Source: Dasyornis broadbenti
Taxonomy: Eukaryota > Chordata > Aves > Passeriformes > Dasyornithidae
DNA length: 64,000 nt
NCBI GenBank assembly: GCA_013397935.1
Contig: VZRN01001116.1
Location: 626,953 to 690,952, forward strand
Direction: 5' to 3'
Shown here: positions 10,499 to 59,890 of the stretch, one piece after another
Layout: the number at the start of each line of letters is the position of its first letter
Numbering within the stretch: the stretch's first letter is position 1
Notes under the pieces: model-generated
What the model saw: only the letters and a program-made list of their open reading frames with translations
Databases searched by the model: none
What the model was told of the DNA's origin: nothing
Position numbers and translations under genes: made by a program

Positions 10499-13400
10499 TG
10501 GAACTGGCTGGGAGCAGTCCTAGGACTTGGGCACTTTTAGGCCCTCATATGTCCAGGGCCCTGAGAGGCTTTGGACACAGTCCCACATGACAGCCCAAGC
10601 CCCACACTACAGAGCCCTGGCTTTGGAGGGTGGGTGATACAAGGCATGAGCCATTGGCCAGATGGACACAGCCAGGGACTTGTGGGCAGTGTCTCTGTTG
10701 GAAATGATACAACTTTTCAAACTTTTGTCATGGGTTTGTTTGCCCTTGCCAAGGTGGGGAAGGCAGAATTGAAGGTTTTCTTGAGAAGAGTCTTCTCAAC
10801 AAGGGTTTGCGTTTTGCTGGCTGAGGCCTGATGGGCTTCAATCAACAAAAAGATACAGAAGGTCTCCCTTTGCTTAAGAGGGACATGAATCTTCAGAGAC
10901 CTTTTAAATGAAGGATACCAAGTAATACTGAGGGAGAAACCACATTTTCTGACTGGTAGGAAAATGCACCTTAAAATCAAGTTTGTAAGAATTATGCCAC
11001 CTGCTCCCCCCACTGAGTTACACAAAGATGGACCCACGTATGAGGCAATTCTGCTGTTTTGCATCTATTTACATTTTGGGAAGAATGCTGAGGGCTCCAC
11101 CTGGATGGCCAACAACGGAGAAACATAGACTCACGTTCCAGCTTCAAGATGGGCTACACTTAAAAATAAGCAAACTCCACCCTTATGTAGACACTGAAAC
11201 AAGCTATGGCTGCTGCTAAGGGAAAATTTGCAAGTATTACTTTGCTAATAACACGAATTCTTTCAAAGATACAGCTACTAGTTCAGTTATCTTCCACAAC
11301 ACAAACCCAGCCTCAAGCTACATAATACTAATAATACAGAGATGTGGCCAGATTTAATGTTCTTGATTGTCCCATAGCAGTTGCTAAGAGATACAGCAGG
11401 ATGCATGGAAATACATAAACATTTCCCCTCCCACTATTTTTGCTTAGAAAGGTTAAGATTACATGAGAAACCATCAACTGTCTGCCCAAAATCTTAAGTG
11501 AGAAATGTATTTCTGAGGTAAGAATGAATTATTTATTCATGTACAGGTCTGGGAAAGAAGTTCTTAAAAGCCTTTGAGGCTAAATTGCAAGGAGTCAAGA
11601 AGCTTTTTGTACTTGCTTCAGTCCAGCTTTCACAGAATTGGAGCAGGAGACTGATAAAAGTCACTTAAGGGGAAGAAAGCAAAAATTACTACAGGTGCAT
11701 TTACTGTATCAGCAAGCAAAAAAAAAAAAAAAAACCACCAAACCATACACTGTAAACATTCAATGTTGGAACTGGCTTTGTATTTTCTGTTTAGCATTAG
11801 CAAATATACACTCTCCTCTACCTTAAGCTTGTGCACTCATCCTCATGGTATGGACACAAAGCCCAAACATTCAGGAGAATGTTCTGCCCCACTTGTCAAT
11901 GACGTGCTTCGTGTTGTGCAGATATTTTGATTTATATGTGACTATTTGACATAATGTTCAGCAGTTTCCTTGGTAATGACTATCTCTGAGCTTATTAAAA
12001 GTAGAAAAGAAATAAATCTGAGAGGTTTATTGAGGAAATGAATACGCTTTACGTAAAAAAAGCAGCCACTTATTGTGCCTGCTTTAGGTCATCCTCTGTC
12101 AATTTAGCTTATAAAAACAGGTAACTCTTATTATAGTCAGGAAATATACATGTTTTTCTGTAGTTTCCAAAAATCCTTTTCTACCAAGTATTTCAAAGTC
12201 TGGAATTGAGTTCTAACTGCCTTCATTAAATATATTGAATACTACTTGCAGCAGAAGAGAATGGGGTCGGAACTGCTTGAATCTAGTATTTCAATGCAGA
12301 TTTGCAAAGCACCCTTGTAAACTCTGACAGCATTTTCAAGTATTTAAGTAACAGCACTCTAAAATAATTTCCTTATAGAAAAGAATAAAAATGGAACAAA
12401 TACTGGTGTATTAACTTTTCCTAATGGCTCTAGTACCCAGTTTTTGGAGTATACACACCAGCTCAATGCTGCTCACCCTGCAACACTTCATCTTCTATGT
12501 TGTCTGAATAACCTTGATAATGAAGTTTCTGATGTAGGTAGTGATTTTTTCTCTTAGAGGTGAGTGGCACAGCATTTTTCTTGACCAAGCCATGTAACAA
12601 GAAAACCATTGCTAAAACACATGGAAGAATTCAGTTTTAGTGGTGAGATTAAGAATGTCCATCTGGCAATGACCAGGAGTCTAAACTAGGTTACCACTTC
12701 CATGCAATAATCTTACCACTCTGAGACATTGAATAACCTAGTGTACTTTTATTAAGTAAATGGAAGCAGAGGTTAATGAACATTTATTGGACCAACTTAA
12801 CACCTTGAAATCACAGGCATCAGTCAGACTGAGAGGCAGCATACTGATAAGATCAAGTTTTCTTTACAAATCTATGAGCCCCTGTACAAAAATAAAGTAT
12901 AAAAGGGGCAAACAGAAACATTTGTTTCTTCCCAATCCCAGGGCTGCTTCTGAGATCACATTCAGCATAAATTTAGAGAAGTCCACGAGGCGCTCTAAAT
13001 TATGCAGTGATATTTACAGTACCAGGAGGACCTTTCTCCACTTGGAGATTGAAAAAAAAACAACAAACCGTAACATTAGCTTTGCACCTGCACGAGTCTT
13101 CCCCATGCAAGTGAAGCTTCTAGCTCAATTTCTGGCAGCCTTTTGCCCTCTATGTACCACACAAACAACAGAGACACTTCAGAAGGGTTTGAGTAGGGTG
13201 GGAGAATTGGACAGACTGAGAAGTCCTGGGCTTGCTGTGTCTGGGACTGTGCTGAAATCTGCTCACAGAGCTCACAGGGTGCCGTGGATCAACTGAACTT
13301 AAAGCCTAGGGAGGGTTTCCAATTTTATCTTTTGCTACTGAAGGTTCCTACAGGGAAAACAGTCTGTGGTAAAGAGGAGGCAAGACAGGATGCTAACTAT

Positions 13401-14969
13401 GTGCTTTACAGTTTTTGTCTCTTGATAAAAGGTTAATACAGTGAGAATAAAAGAAACAAAGCTCTCCAGGTCAATCCTTCTACTGTGTAGCATTAACTGA
13501 ATGGTATTTTCACTTCAGAGAAGAAAATTGTATTAGTTACATCAAATCACTACTTATTGTCATCTACATAAGGCAGAAGCACCCTTATGGGCCTTGTGAG
13601 TTTTCTTTCCTTATGAGCTGGATACACAGAAACTCCAAGAAATTCACATTAACAGAGTCAAAACTGTGTAGTTAAAACATTTATGATGGACTATACTTGA
13701 ATTGTCAAAATTACTTTACCTGTTTAATGCCATAAACATTTGAGATGAAAAACATGTCACTGAAGTCAGACACCAATGCTCACGAGAGAGGTTTGTATTT
13801 CTAACGTCAGAAACACTCCACTGCTTGATTTTCAGTAGGTCTTCCCATCTTTGTGCTTTGCTGGGAAAAGAGGTAGTTCTGAGAGTGAATGAACCTGTTG
13901 CTTCGATGAGCTCAGCTGGTGTGAACTCAGCACTGCAACAGCTGCCTACAGGACACCAGCTATGGTTCACCCAGGACTAAAATGACACAACCACTTGAAA
14001 AATTACCTCTTACTCACTAAATAGTCTACAGTTTGCACCATCCCCTTTTTCAGGGGCTAAACTCAGAACAGATGAGTACAATTACTCTGACATTTCCCTC
14101 GTTTCCCTCTTGCGCACGTGAGGCCCATGCTGACTGTGATCCATTAGTTCCCACAAAATGACAAACTCAAGGGACTTGGGTACAGCTCTTGTTTTGGGAT
14201 GCAGCCACAGAACTGTGATTCCAGCTGTGGCATTAAGGGCATTCAGCAGGCGGTGTAAAGTCATGGATCAAGTTCCATTCCGTGGGCTGCAAACCAGGCT
14301 CTGAATGCTGCAAGAAATAAACACCTTTGCCTGCCCTGGCTGGGTGGGAGGAGGCAGAGCCAGACTGAGATTTCACATGTGGATTTTACAAGGATTATAA
14401 ACAGATTGGACCACCCGACCAGCAGAAGGAGTAGGCAGGAGAAAATTAGCAACAGAATTACCCCTGTGAGAAAGGTTCAACCGTGAGAATTTCTGATTGC
14501 ATGTGCAATGGTCCCGAACAGCTGGAACAGCCCACAGACCAATTAAAGCTGACAGTTCCACTTTGAGGAAAAATCCTGTATCATTGTATCATTTTAATAT
14601 AAACACTAAAATTCATACTATACAACACCACAGCCAAACAAGCTTTGAGGAGAAGTCATTTTAAGGAACAGCTTATTTCTGACACCTAAAAAGAGGTGGC
14701 AATGCCTGCTGCCTTTAACCATTTTCAGAGAAAATGCAAATCATGTGGGCCAGCAAGAGCATGAAGAAGGGAAATGCAGTGCCAGGTCAATCCAACTTTC
14801 TTAGTTGGCTCTGCTCTAATTCCAACTTTGTGGATCCTGTACCGATGCAGGAAGAGCAGAACCTCTGTGACAGACTGCAGGCTGTGCCTCTACAAGGGCT
14901 TCCCTTACAGACTTTCAGACACTTTTCCTTACTGCACGAGCCACTGATATGTACTTGAAACTCCCTGTG
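10499..14969. other. intergenic, no gene recognised
   Basis: Between the repeat-protein gene and the probable CASK 3' UTR end. Has an A17 run at 11718-11734. The longest plus frame (12760-13296) shows no domain and biased Lys/Arg/Thr content. An extended CASK 3' UTR could reach into the right part. Confidence 0.55.
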
Positions 14970-14992
14970 GTGAAATGAAGGACCCAAAAGCA

Positions 14993-14998
14993 TTTAAT
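14993..14998 (-). terminator. candidate poly(A) signal variant ATTAAA
   Basis: ATTAAA in minus-strand sense, about 1.25 kb past the CASK stop codon. The most distal candidate in the stretch I assign to the 3' UTR. Confidence 0.25.
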
Positions 14999-15459
14999 TG
15001 TTGAACACATAAAAGGAAGTATATTTAAAATAAAAAAAATTGGTCAGACTGTAGAGTCAATTACCATTTGTAAAGGAATTTACAGGGCTGTTGTAGATGA
15101 GTCTTTTGGAATAGTCAGTTTATCGCAATGTCTAAACTGGTTTCTTCATTGCACAGTATTTTCTTTTAAAATGTGTGCATCTTTAAACAATTACATACAT
15201 ATTAAAAATCCGCATTTCTTTGCTTCAACTTAATTAAAACGTTAATACTCTCAGACAACACAGATCTGAAATGGTGAAACCAGTAATTGCCCCCTCCCAC
15301 CTTACAACAAATTAAATTGAGACAAAATTACAAACACATTTCACTACATGATTATTATTAATAAAAATCAGTTTTTCTTTTTTTTTTTTTTTTTTATAAA
15401 GTTGCCCAAAATGCAAGGGATGTGCATAGGTTTACAACTTAGTCAGAATAATATTTTGC

Positions 15460-15465
15460 TTTATT
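15460..15465 (-). terminator. candidate distal poly(A) signal AATAAA
   Basis: AATAAA in minus-strand sense, about 790 nt past the CASK stop codon. One of several possible signals; usage unknown. Confidence 0.35.
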
Positions 15466-15996
15466 CCCTTGGGTACGTGTTCCCATGAACGGAATGTACT
15501 TTGCTGTAGATTACAGGTTTTATCAACACAGATACACCAACGGCATGAACGCTTGCGACTGTCCACATGCATTAAGAGTCAAGACCCAATTTCAAATTTC
15601 TAAAACTTTTACAGAGTTCTTCAAAGAGACAGTATCACATTATCTGGATGTTACACAAAAGTACTTAAAAATACTATCCTAGGAGAGAAAAAAAAAAAGG
15701 AGCGAAAAAAAAGGCCTTTAAAATTTATGAATTTGTTTCGTAACCACTAGACTAATTACTTCAAATAAATAAAGGAAAGCAAAGTATTCCAATCCATAAA
15801 ATCAGACTCTAAAAAGAATGTAGTGTTCCACCCCCAAGTTAAGGTAACAGAATCATATTATTATTACTATTAAAATAGATTATAGAAAGCAGCATCTATT
15901 TTGTGCAGTTTTTAGGGGCCCTTGAAATAAAAAGCTATGATTTCCAAAAATATAACATTCCAAAGGACTGAATAATACATATATTTAAAGATACAT

Positions 15997-16002
15997 TTTA
16001 TT
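15997..16002 (-). terminator. candidate proximal poly(A) signal AATAAA
   Basis: TTTATT on the plus strand, 250 nt past the CASK stop codon. A plausible proximal polyadenylation signal, with no expression evidence. Confidence 0.3.
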
Positions 16003-16252
16003 AAAGTTTAGGAGAAATGATTAAAAAAAAGATACTGTCTCTTTAAATTAGTGTTAAATCTTTTTTTCCCCCTCCTCCTATCTATTCGGACATGACAATA
16101 ATTATATTTTAGGTCACACTACATCTAGGTAGTCTCTAGGGGCCAAGACCTGTTGACACAAGGTCAATAACGAAGAGGTTTTCCATGTATGAGGTGGTTC
16201 CCAGTAATGACAGATTCTTTTGTTTTTTCTCCTCAATTCTCTCATTCCCGGT

Positions 16253-51769
<35,517 letters not shown>

Positions 51770-52743
51770 CTGAAATAACAAGAAAACAAACTAATGAAAT
51801 CATATGCTACTTTATATAAATTAATGAGCGCTTACAAAAGCCTGCTTATGTTACCAAGATCAGGATGATTGTTAAACTGCAAAACCCACAGATGTTCTGT
51901 ATACAAAACCCAGCAGTTTAGGGTTTTGGCTTTTCATTTTTAAACATCTCCTCATTTGAACAGTGCCACAGATTCAGAGTTCATAGGATGACATGGGAAA
52001 GTTCAAGAGGTTAAGGGATTCTGCAAACCTCCCATGCTTTTGCCACAGATTTACAGAAACTATATTCTTCTACTAGAAGTGATCCTATGAATCTTGGAAA
52101 TATGCTGTAAAACAAACATTCTGCTATAAAATCAAGTTAACCTGCGTATTCCACTTTCCTCAATAAATCAAGCCATCAAACATTCTGAACAGTAATTTAA
52201 ATAAACCTTGGAATATGGGAAAATGCTCTTGAAGATAGAATGTTACAAAAGCCAAATACTCTGAGAACAGAAAACAAAACTGTCCAGTAATGAGTACTCA
52301 TAAAAAAGGATACCCTTATTTTACTTGGATTTTCTGTTAGACAGAAGAATGTCAATGTATTTAAACAGGCTACTATAAACCTTCCACGTTAATTATTAAA
52401 AAAAAAAACAAGCCACAAAACCCTTTTAAAAACCAATAACTATGCAAAACATAACAGAAGAAAGACCTTCTTTCAAGGTTCAAATTAGAGATAAGACATT
52501 ACAGGCTCTTTTTTATACAAACCTAACAGACTGTGCATGTTTTAAAGGAATAAATGTATACTTAAGAATAAACAGGTACTGTAATAAGCAGTATTTTCAA
52601 ATAAAACCTTTTGGCTTGCATTTCAAATTATATAAAGACGGTCATGCCTGTAGTTATTTCCTAATTATGTCAGACTACTATTTTGATATGCAAGACAGCA
52701 AAAAAGGCACAAGTAACATTTTTAGGGAACTAGAGACATTTTT

Positions 52744-52840
52744 ATCACAACGAGGGTGGTGAAACACTGTAACAAGTTGCCCAGGGAAGCTGAGGAATCT
52801 CTCAACTTTGGAAATACTCAAAATTCAACTGAAATTCAAA
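52744..52840 (+). mobile_element. CR1 LINE fragment in a CASK intron
   Basis: cgagggtggtgaaacactg, then aacaagttgcccagggaagc and tttggaaatactcaaa match the CR1 3' region. It is antisense to CASK and is cut before the true 3' end. Confidence 0.8.
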
Positions 52841-55800
52841 ATCCTGCATGCAAAAAACCCATTCAAAATACAAAAGAGACTCTAAAACCTTCAGCAAATC
52901 CTAACACTGTCAAGATGAGGTGACAAGAAGCCACCATTTAGGCTGCTCAGCAAGGACTGCTCAGGAGCTTCCTCTGTGAAGCTCACAGCTCCACTGTTTG
53001 GCTTATAATGGCCTTGGATGTTTGAAAAAGGGAATCTTGCCAGGACACAGAACTGCTCCCTTCTCTTTCTCACATGACATGAAATACCATTCAGTTTTAG
53101 CAGATATATAAACTGTCATAAATGCAATCCAATATCATCTGCACTTTCTTGTGTTAACAATTTAACGAACATGTTGAATGTTTCAAGCCCGTACATAAAT
53201 AAACACAAAACCAGGGAACAAAGCCACTTCCAAAAAACATTCCCTGCAGGACAGTTACACCACTCTCCAGGGGAAAGAAAAGTAGAAAAGTCAAGCTAAG
53301 TCAGTTTCTTCCAATGCAACAACCACCTTGTGCTGCCAAAACACCACTAAACTCCACAGCTTAAGCAGCCTTGACCACTGTTGAAAGTTTTGAGATAAAA
53401 GCTTTCTGCAAGCTTGTAGTTCTTGAGATATTTTATTTGTGTACACAATTACTTGTTTTACCTTTCCTTAAGTAAGTTAACAAAATCTACTCAAACTTCA
53501 GCAACTGCAAATCGCAAAGTATCACCCTTCTATGCCTGTTAAGAAACTGCACTGAGCACTGTGTAGTAAGCAAAGCACAGCAGAAAACGCAAGATACTCA
53601 CCATGAATATTACTGAATGTCTTTTTCCTGTTTAAGGTTAATGAAATTACAGAGAAGTTATGTTGAAAATATTTTTATTAGTTATTTCCAGCAATGGTTG
53701 AAAAGCTAAGTCACTGAAGTTGCTGATTTCCCTCATTACTGTGACCCAAAACATGCAGCAGTTTACAGAAACAATTTTCCCCTCACTATCATGGGAGAGT
53801 TATCTTCTGAGATTAGGAAGGAGGCAGAAAGAAAATTAGAGAGCGGCGTTCCTCTGAGAATGTTTAGAAAAAAAAAAATCAAGGCCAAGTTCAGACTAAA
53901 CAAGGGTGCATTCATTTTTCCCTAGCGCCTTCCTGCTGAGGGCATGGCACTTAAATTTCATCTTCCAGAACTGCTGCTTACTGAGGTTTGCTTCCGAGGC
54001 ACCAAACTATTAGGAGAAACTCTGACACCACTTGAAAGAAACACCTTCAAATTTGCATTAAGGTTTAAGGCTGATATATTACCCAAGCCAAGGGATCTAT
54101 TCATTGTGGAGGAGACATCCTCAGCCAGAGAAAGGATATGGTTTTGGTAGATTCACTAGCAGGAGGAGATCTCTTCATTTTGAAATGGCATACTCTAATT
54201 CAAGTAGTTAATGGAGGTTTTTTGTTTTTTTTTAACAAGTGGATCAAAGCTTAGAATGTGCATTAATGCACCAGAACTGGTGAAGCAGTCCCACACCCCT
54301 TACAATCTTTGAAACAAGACTGTTTTTGCAATACTTCTCAGTATTTTTGCACTTAAATACTAGCTGTAGCAAACCCAACTTAGAATAAGGAATTTACAGC
54401 TTACATAATTCATCTGTGAAAGCATTTGAATGTGGAGGTTTCATTAAAAAGAACATTTGTCCCCTTGGACATAAGAATCCAACACAGCTTTACATGAATG
54501 TTTTACAAAGCGCATAAGAAAACTCTGAATGAGACCTGTTTGCACACATCACAGATTAAAGTGAACATTAATGACACTGACAGCCAGGCTTTGTATGCTC
54601 CTGTGGTACAGAACACATCACGTTGTGCCGTTAGCTACATGACTTTAATCACAGAAACCCAGCCTGTTCACAATGCTGTCACCTGCAAATCTAAGCCCTT
54701 CAGGGACCACACCAAAGGTGGTTTCCTGTGGAACAGAATGACCTGGCTCTTTCTTCACTGTCCTCAACCAAATGCTTTTCTATGCAATACCAACAAACTT
54801 ACAGCAGGACAAAACATGCCCTAATCATGGGCTTTCTTTTTGCTGGGAGTCACCATTTCTGAGCAAAAAGCTCTGCCCCTTCAGCCCAGGAGCTCAACCT
54901 CCAACAATTTCACTCAGCAATAAACATAAACATAAAATTTAAACATTAATAACAATAATAATAGTAAAATGCCATAGCATTTGTAACTTTTAGCATTTCC
55001 AGACTTTTGAATACTTTAGTCCTCAGTCTCACCCAGCACCAGTTATTCTGCATTTCCTAGACAGAAAATCAAAACTGAGAGCTTGCTCTAGACGAGCTTA
55101 ACAATCTCAACTGACATATTAACAAAACTTGATATAACATTGACATTACAGCTAAAAAACAGAATAGTTTTTAACTGCTTGTTAAAAACACAAGCATTGA
55201 TTTAAATTTTGCATGCTAGAACACAAAAGCTATGAAGAGAATACCCACAAGCTGAGTTGCTATCAGATGACCAGCTTTTGCAGAGTCGACACTTTTTGGC
55301 TTCTGCCTGTACAATGGGATCTCATTTCTTCTGATACTTAAAGCAGACAACGCAAAGCCTAATCCACAACCAGGCAGGCGAGACAAAACAACAAACTCTT
55401 CTCTTCTGACCAGTTTTTCAGATGTGCAGAAATTCCTTTTTAACCATTTCCTGTACGAGGAGTCAGAATTCTGTCCCAACACAACCCCCATTTAATGTCA
55501 CACTGAAAAACTTAAGATATGTCACAACTAGCAGAAATTCAGCCTCACTGCCTGGTCTAATCTCGAACATAATCAAAATTACATCACACAGTGAAATCAG
55601 TAAGTATTCTATCTACCCAAAACCTCGAAGTTTCTGTGAGGCAAATGAGGAACTTCTTAAAACAAGAGCTACTGAACCACTAGAGCATAAAGCCCCACGA
55701 TCTTTCAATACAAATAGACATTTTGTGGGGATCCAGTTGCAATTTACACAGGTACTGGGTTGCCAACCTCAAATAATAAACCCTCACATTGAAACATCTA

Positions 55801-58800
55801 AAAATAATCATTAAGATATGTCCTTATCTATGTAACTTCCTGAACGGTTTAACCACAGGCCACACAGTGATATTAGAGGGTTGTTTTTCATCGCTTTTAG
55901 GTTTTTGTACCAACCGAGAAATTCTCAGGTGGAGGTGCTGCCCCTTGCACAGCAACATTTACTAACAAACAGGGTTTTTCCTCTGTTACCTCCCACAGCT
56001 CCCTAACCTGGTACTTCATCCACCCCAGAGGTTTCACATGCTGAGAGACTGAGAGAAATTCATGACCCACTGAATGAAATAGTACTCACAAGCAGCAGTA
56101 CCAAAGAAGGGCTAAAATTAAAGAGCCAATTAGATAATTGCTAGATTACTTCATCCTTTCTTCTACCAGTTCTGTTTCACATCTCCTTTTCCATGCAAAA
56201 TATTATAACATTCCCATGGGTGCCTCTTTCCCTGGGATTCAAAGCTCTCAAGGAAACACATCCCTGAAGCTATTAACTCCTACTGCAAACACACTGAGTA
56301 ACAAGGTCACAGTCAGCAGAGGCTTTATCTTCAACTTTGTTTAAAGACAGTTTGCTCTTTCAAGCCCTCTGTTTTTCACTGTTAAGGACTGTGCATGAGG
56401 TTCATTTTTACCATTTTAGCATCAGAGACCTAACATTTGCTTCCCAGCATAATTCTACAGAATACATTACAGTTCCATCTTATATCAAAGTCCAAAGCAT
56501 TTTCAGACCCTACTTTGTGACTGCTAGGGCATTATAGGTTACAGCCCTCCGTAGCTTCAAACCTTTTTCTGTGTGATACACTCACTGTAGAAGAGGAGCA
56601 CAATCAACATTTGCATTCCAGTTCCTCACTCAGTGAAATGCTGAGCAATGCAAACCAAACCAAATCAACAAAAGGGTTCAGGAAGCAGCTGATTAGCTAA
56701 AATGAAGATTCCCTGACAGAGTGGTCACAGAATACAGTCTGAAGCAGAACATTAATTCTGCCTGAACAGATGAGTGTTTGTTTCTGTCATGCCCCAGAAC
56801 TGGCAGCTGCCAACACTGCAGCTTGTTACTAGAGGCACTCAGACTTTCAGTAACCCTGGCAGGGGTTATGCAGATTCGAAACACTCAATTCCTCTGTGCA
56901 TATTCACATTCAAGCAACACACGAACAATCTTTTCTGTAAAAAATGCTTCAGCTGAACCCTGCATTTCACTTTAAGTTTGATCACTCATGACAGAACTGA
57001 AATTCTGAACACATACTCTTTAAATTTTAAGAGGAACTTTTCTCTGCAAAAAGCAGATAAAAGTACTGTTACTTTTACGTACGACTGTACTTTGTTTTCA
57101 GAAGCCATCTGTATTCTTACATATTCATAAGGTGCTACTTGTAGAACAGTTATCCTTGGTGCTATCTGTGTCTGAAATAAATACAAAACCAGATTTTAAC
57201 ACTTTCACCTACTACAGGTAAGAGAAAATGATGCCAGGTAAACTCAATCAGCCCTATGGAATTTCAGTTTTTACTCCAAGGCGCTTCCTTTTTTTTTTTG
57301 GGATCATTCCTCATCTGGGCTTCCTCACTTGTTTTGTTTTAAAAGAATTTAACTTTCTGGGGGTAAGAACAGAGGAGAGGAAACCCACCTGGACAAAACT
57401 GTTTTTCTCTGTACATTAGTTTAGTTCCCACTGCACATGACTGGCAAACAAGTGTGTTTCTAGAGAGTAAGAATGACAAACTTCACTGTACAAACCCTGA
57501 AATCCTGACACACCAGTGAAGTTCAATGCCAACTGGAGAATGTTTAATATATATTAACAGGTTGTTAATGACCACATTTCTGAGGCACACAGAGGATACT
57601 ACGTGTTTCTTAGTGGTCAATGCCTTGCTATGGGAGAAGAAGGAGATATATGAATTGATCTACTTCATGAGAGAATAAAATTCCTGACCTTTCAGTGTGC
57701 TATACATGACAACAAACTGCCTGTCAGACTCATCCTACTGAACTGCCAGAACAGCACCTTAGTGAAACACAAATGATGAAGGTTTATTCTACTGAAGATG
57801 AACATAAATTAAATGACAGGTGAGAGATCTGGTATCTCTTTAATTAATGTGGAACCCTGGAATGATTGTAGGCTCGTTTCAGAAGAAAAACACATCCCCC
57901 CAGCCACAGCTAAAGCACTGTGCAAGCATTGTCTTTGTAGTGATCCAAAGGGTAAAAAGGATCCCAGAAAGAAATCCCCTTCACTGCCTCCATAGGGTCT
58001 AGTAGTTGCAATTTGGTGACATGAGAGCTGAAAGGAAAGCACAAAGCTCTTCCCCTGTGTCAGCAACAGGGACAGATGCCCTGTGTCATTACAGACATTC
58101 CCACTCAGTATTTTATTATCTACATCTTGCATTGACATATTTGTATGCTTGGAAACATGAGGGGAACTAGAAGGTTAAGGTAAAGACCACTGAAAAGGAT
58201 TTTCATCCTGTTATGTAGCTAAATGTTGACACATCTGTTGTGTATCTTTTGATCAAAACCTTAAAAAATGAAAATGTGTCCAAGTTTAAATTCTCTCAGT
58301 AGGTTATAATGCTGTAGCAACACTGCAGGCAGTCATGAATTTAGGGAAATCACATGAAGTTCAATCTGAAACGAAGACTACACAAATCTCTGCAGCTCCA
58401 CACACTGATATAGTGAGAAACAGATTCAAGGACACATTTATGCTTTATCCAGACACCATGGATGTATAGTAATATCTGACTTGTACATTCTGTATCTTTG
58501 CAAGGGGTGAAGTTTTTACCCTCAGTGTACATGAGCTACAAACAAATTTTAGCTCTGTTGTAGAACATATTCCCTTTCAGCAGAGCTTATCAAGTGCTAT
58601 GCACTTACTCTGTAAAGTCAGAGCCTCAAAACTTCAGAGGCAAAAGAATGAAGAAAAGGACTATATTAATGCAAAATAAACTCCAGGGTGTGTGCATTTC
58701 TTTCCCCACAAATGACTTTTTAAATTGTGCCTCACATTTACCACAATGGTTTTTATTTATTTATTTCAAGTTGTCTCACGGGAGTACTGATAATGAACAG

Positions 58801-59584
58801 TTATGCTACTCCTCAAAATCACAGCAGACATTATTTTCTTCTATTTAATTTCATGTGTCCCTAAATGCCTCATTCATATATGATGAACCCAGACTCCTGT
58901 GCCTGACAGCATTTTATCTCCTTACAAAGTAGGATTCTAACCTAGTAATTTTTCTTCTATTACAAGAAAAATCCGTATTAATACTCATCATAAAAATTTT
59001 ATTGACCGTAGAAGCTGCAGTTCTGCACAAGTGACAGCAGATGTTAAAGACATGCCAGACAGCACATAGACATAACCAGACTTTATTCTGTTCACACTGC
59101 AAATGTTTTAACATCTTTTGCAGAGATGAAATATGCCAACTAGGATGAGATAAAGGTACTGCTTTGCACATGGCAGTACCAGCAAAACCAGCACAGCAGT
59201 TGGAAGACCAACACAATGAAATTCAATGGTTCCAATTAAAAAAACTCCTCTCACTCTGGGATGTACCAGTAGTACTGCTGGGAAAGACATGGGCTTAGAA
59301 AATTACTTCTCAGGGTAGTCTAATACATTAGTAACTTCAAGGACACAAAATTCCCATTATTTCAATAACAGAGTCACTTTCTTTCTCTTTTTTACTGCAT
59401 CAGATATAACTGAAGCTGATCTTAACAAAACCAAGGCAAAGCACTTTTTAGATGAGATGACACCATGCATCTGATCAGACAAAAGTAAACGTAAAAGACA
59501 TCGAGGTGCTGGAGGCAGTTTAGATAAAGGCATTGGTAAAAGGGTTTGGAGCAGAAGTCTAAATAGGGACAGAAGAGAGAACTT

Positions 59585-59890
59585 GTGGTGTTTAGTCTGC
59601 AGAAAAGGAGGCTCAGGGGAGACCTTATCATTCTTTACAATTCCCTGATAGGAGTATCAAGTTAGGAACTTGTCTCTTCTCCCAAGTAACAAGGGATAGG
59701 TCAAAAGCAGATAGCCTCAAGTTGTGCCAGGGAAGGTTTAGAGCGGGTATTAGGGAAAATTGTCACCAAAAGGGTTATCAAGCACTGGAACAAGCTGCCT
59801 GGTGAAGTGGTGTACTTGGCAGTGTTGGGTTTACAGCTGGACTTAATGACCCAAAAGAATTTTTCCAACCTAAACGATTCAATAATAACC
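59585..59890 (+). mobile_element. CR1 LINE 3' fragment, about 300 bp, with internal deletion
   Basis: Best-preserved CR1 in the window: gcagaaaaggaggctcaggg, gagaccttatc, cttctcccaagtaacaaggg, cctcaagttgtgccaggg, aagggttatcaagcactgga and ttccaacctaaacgattc. About 70 bp of the usual sequence is missing between gaagtggt and gtacttggc (near 59810). Antisense to CASK. Confidence 0.92.

Larger units (their letters stand above)
14970..16252 (-). other. CASK: probable CASK 3' untranslated region
   Basis: AT-rich sequence directly after the CASK stop codon, with candidate poly(A) signals in minus-strand sense at 15997-16002, 15460-15465 (both AATAAA) and 14993-14998 (ATTAAA). Mammalian CASK has a multi-kilobase 3' UTR, so a far end here or further left is expected. 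The left limit is inferred from the most distal of these signals and is not certain. A T18 run (15378-15395) would be an A-run in the mRNA and could prime internally. Confidence 0.5.

Noticed and set aside
12760..13296. 178-codon plus-strand frame
   Set aside because: No recognisable domain, no repeats, no splice context. It lies between genes or antisense to a long CASK 3' UTR.
1..16000. Search for a neighbouring gene such as NYX downstream of CASK
   Set aside because: No leucine-rich repeat coding pattern on either strand in this stretch.
53600..53622. Splice-donor-like CATG|GTGAGTA on the minus strand
   Set aside because: No acceptor with a CASK-like open exon upstream of it.
55216..55491. 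91-codon minus-strand frame in the large CASK intron
   Set aside because: Does not match the expected upstream CASK residues or any family I know; no fitting acceptor and donor pair.
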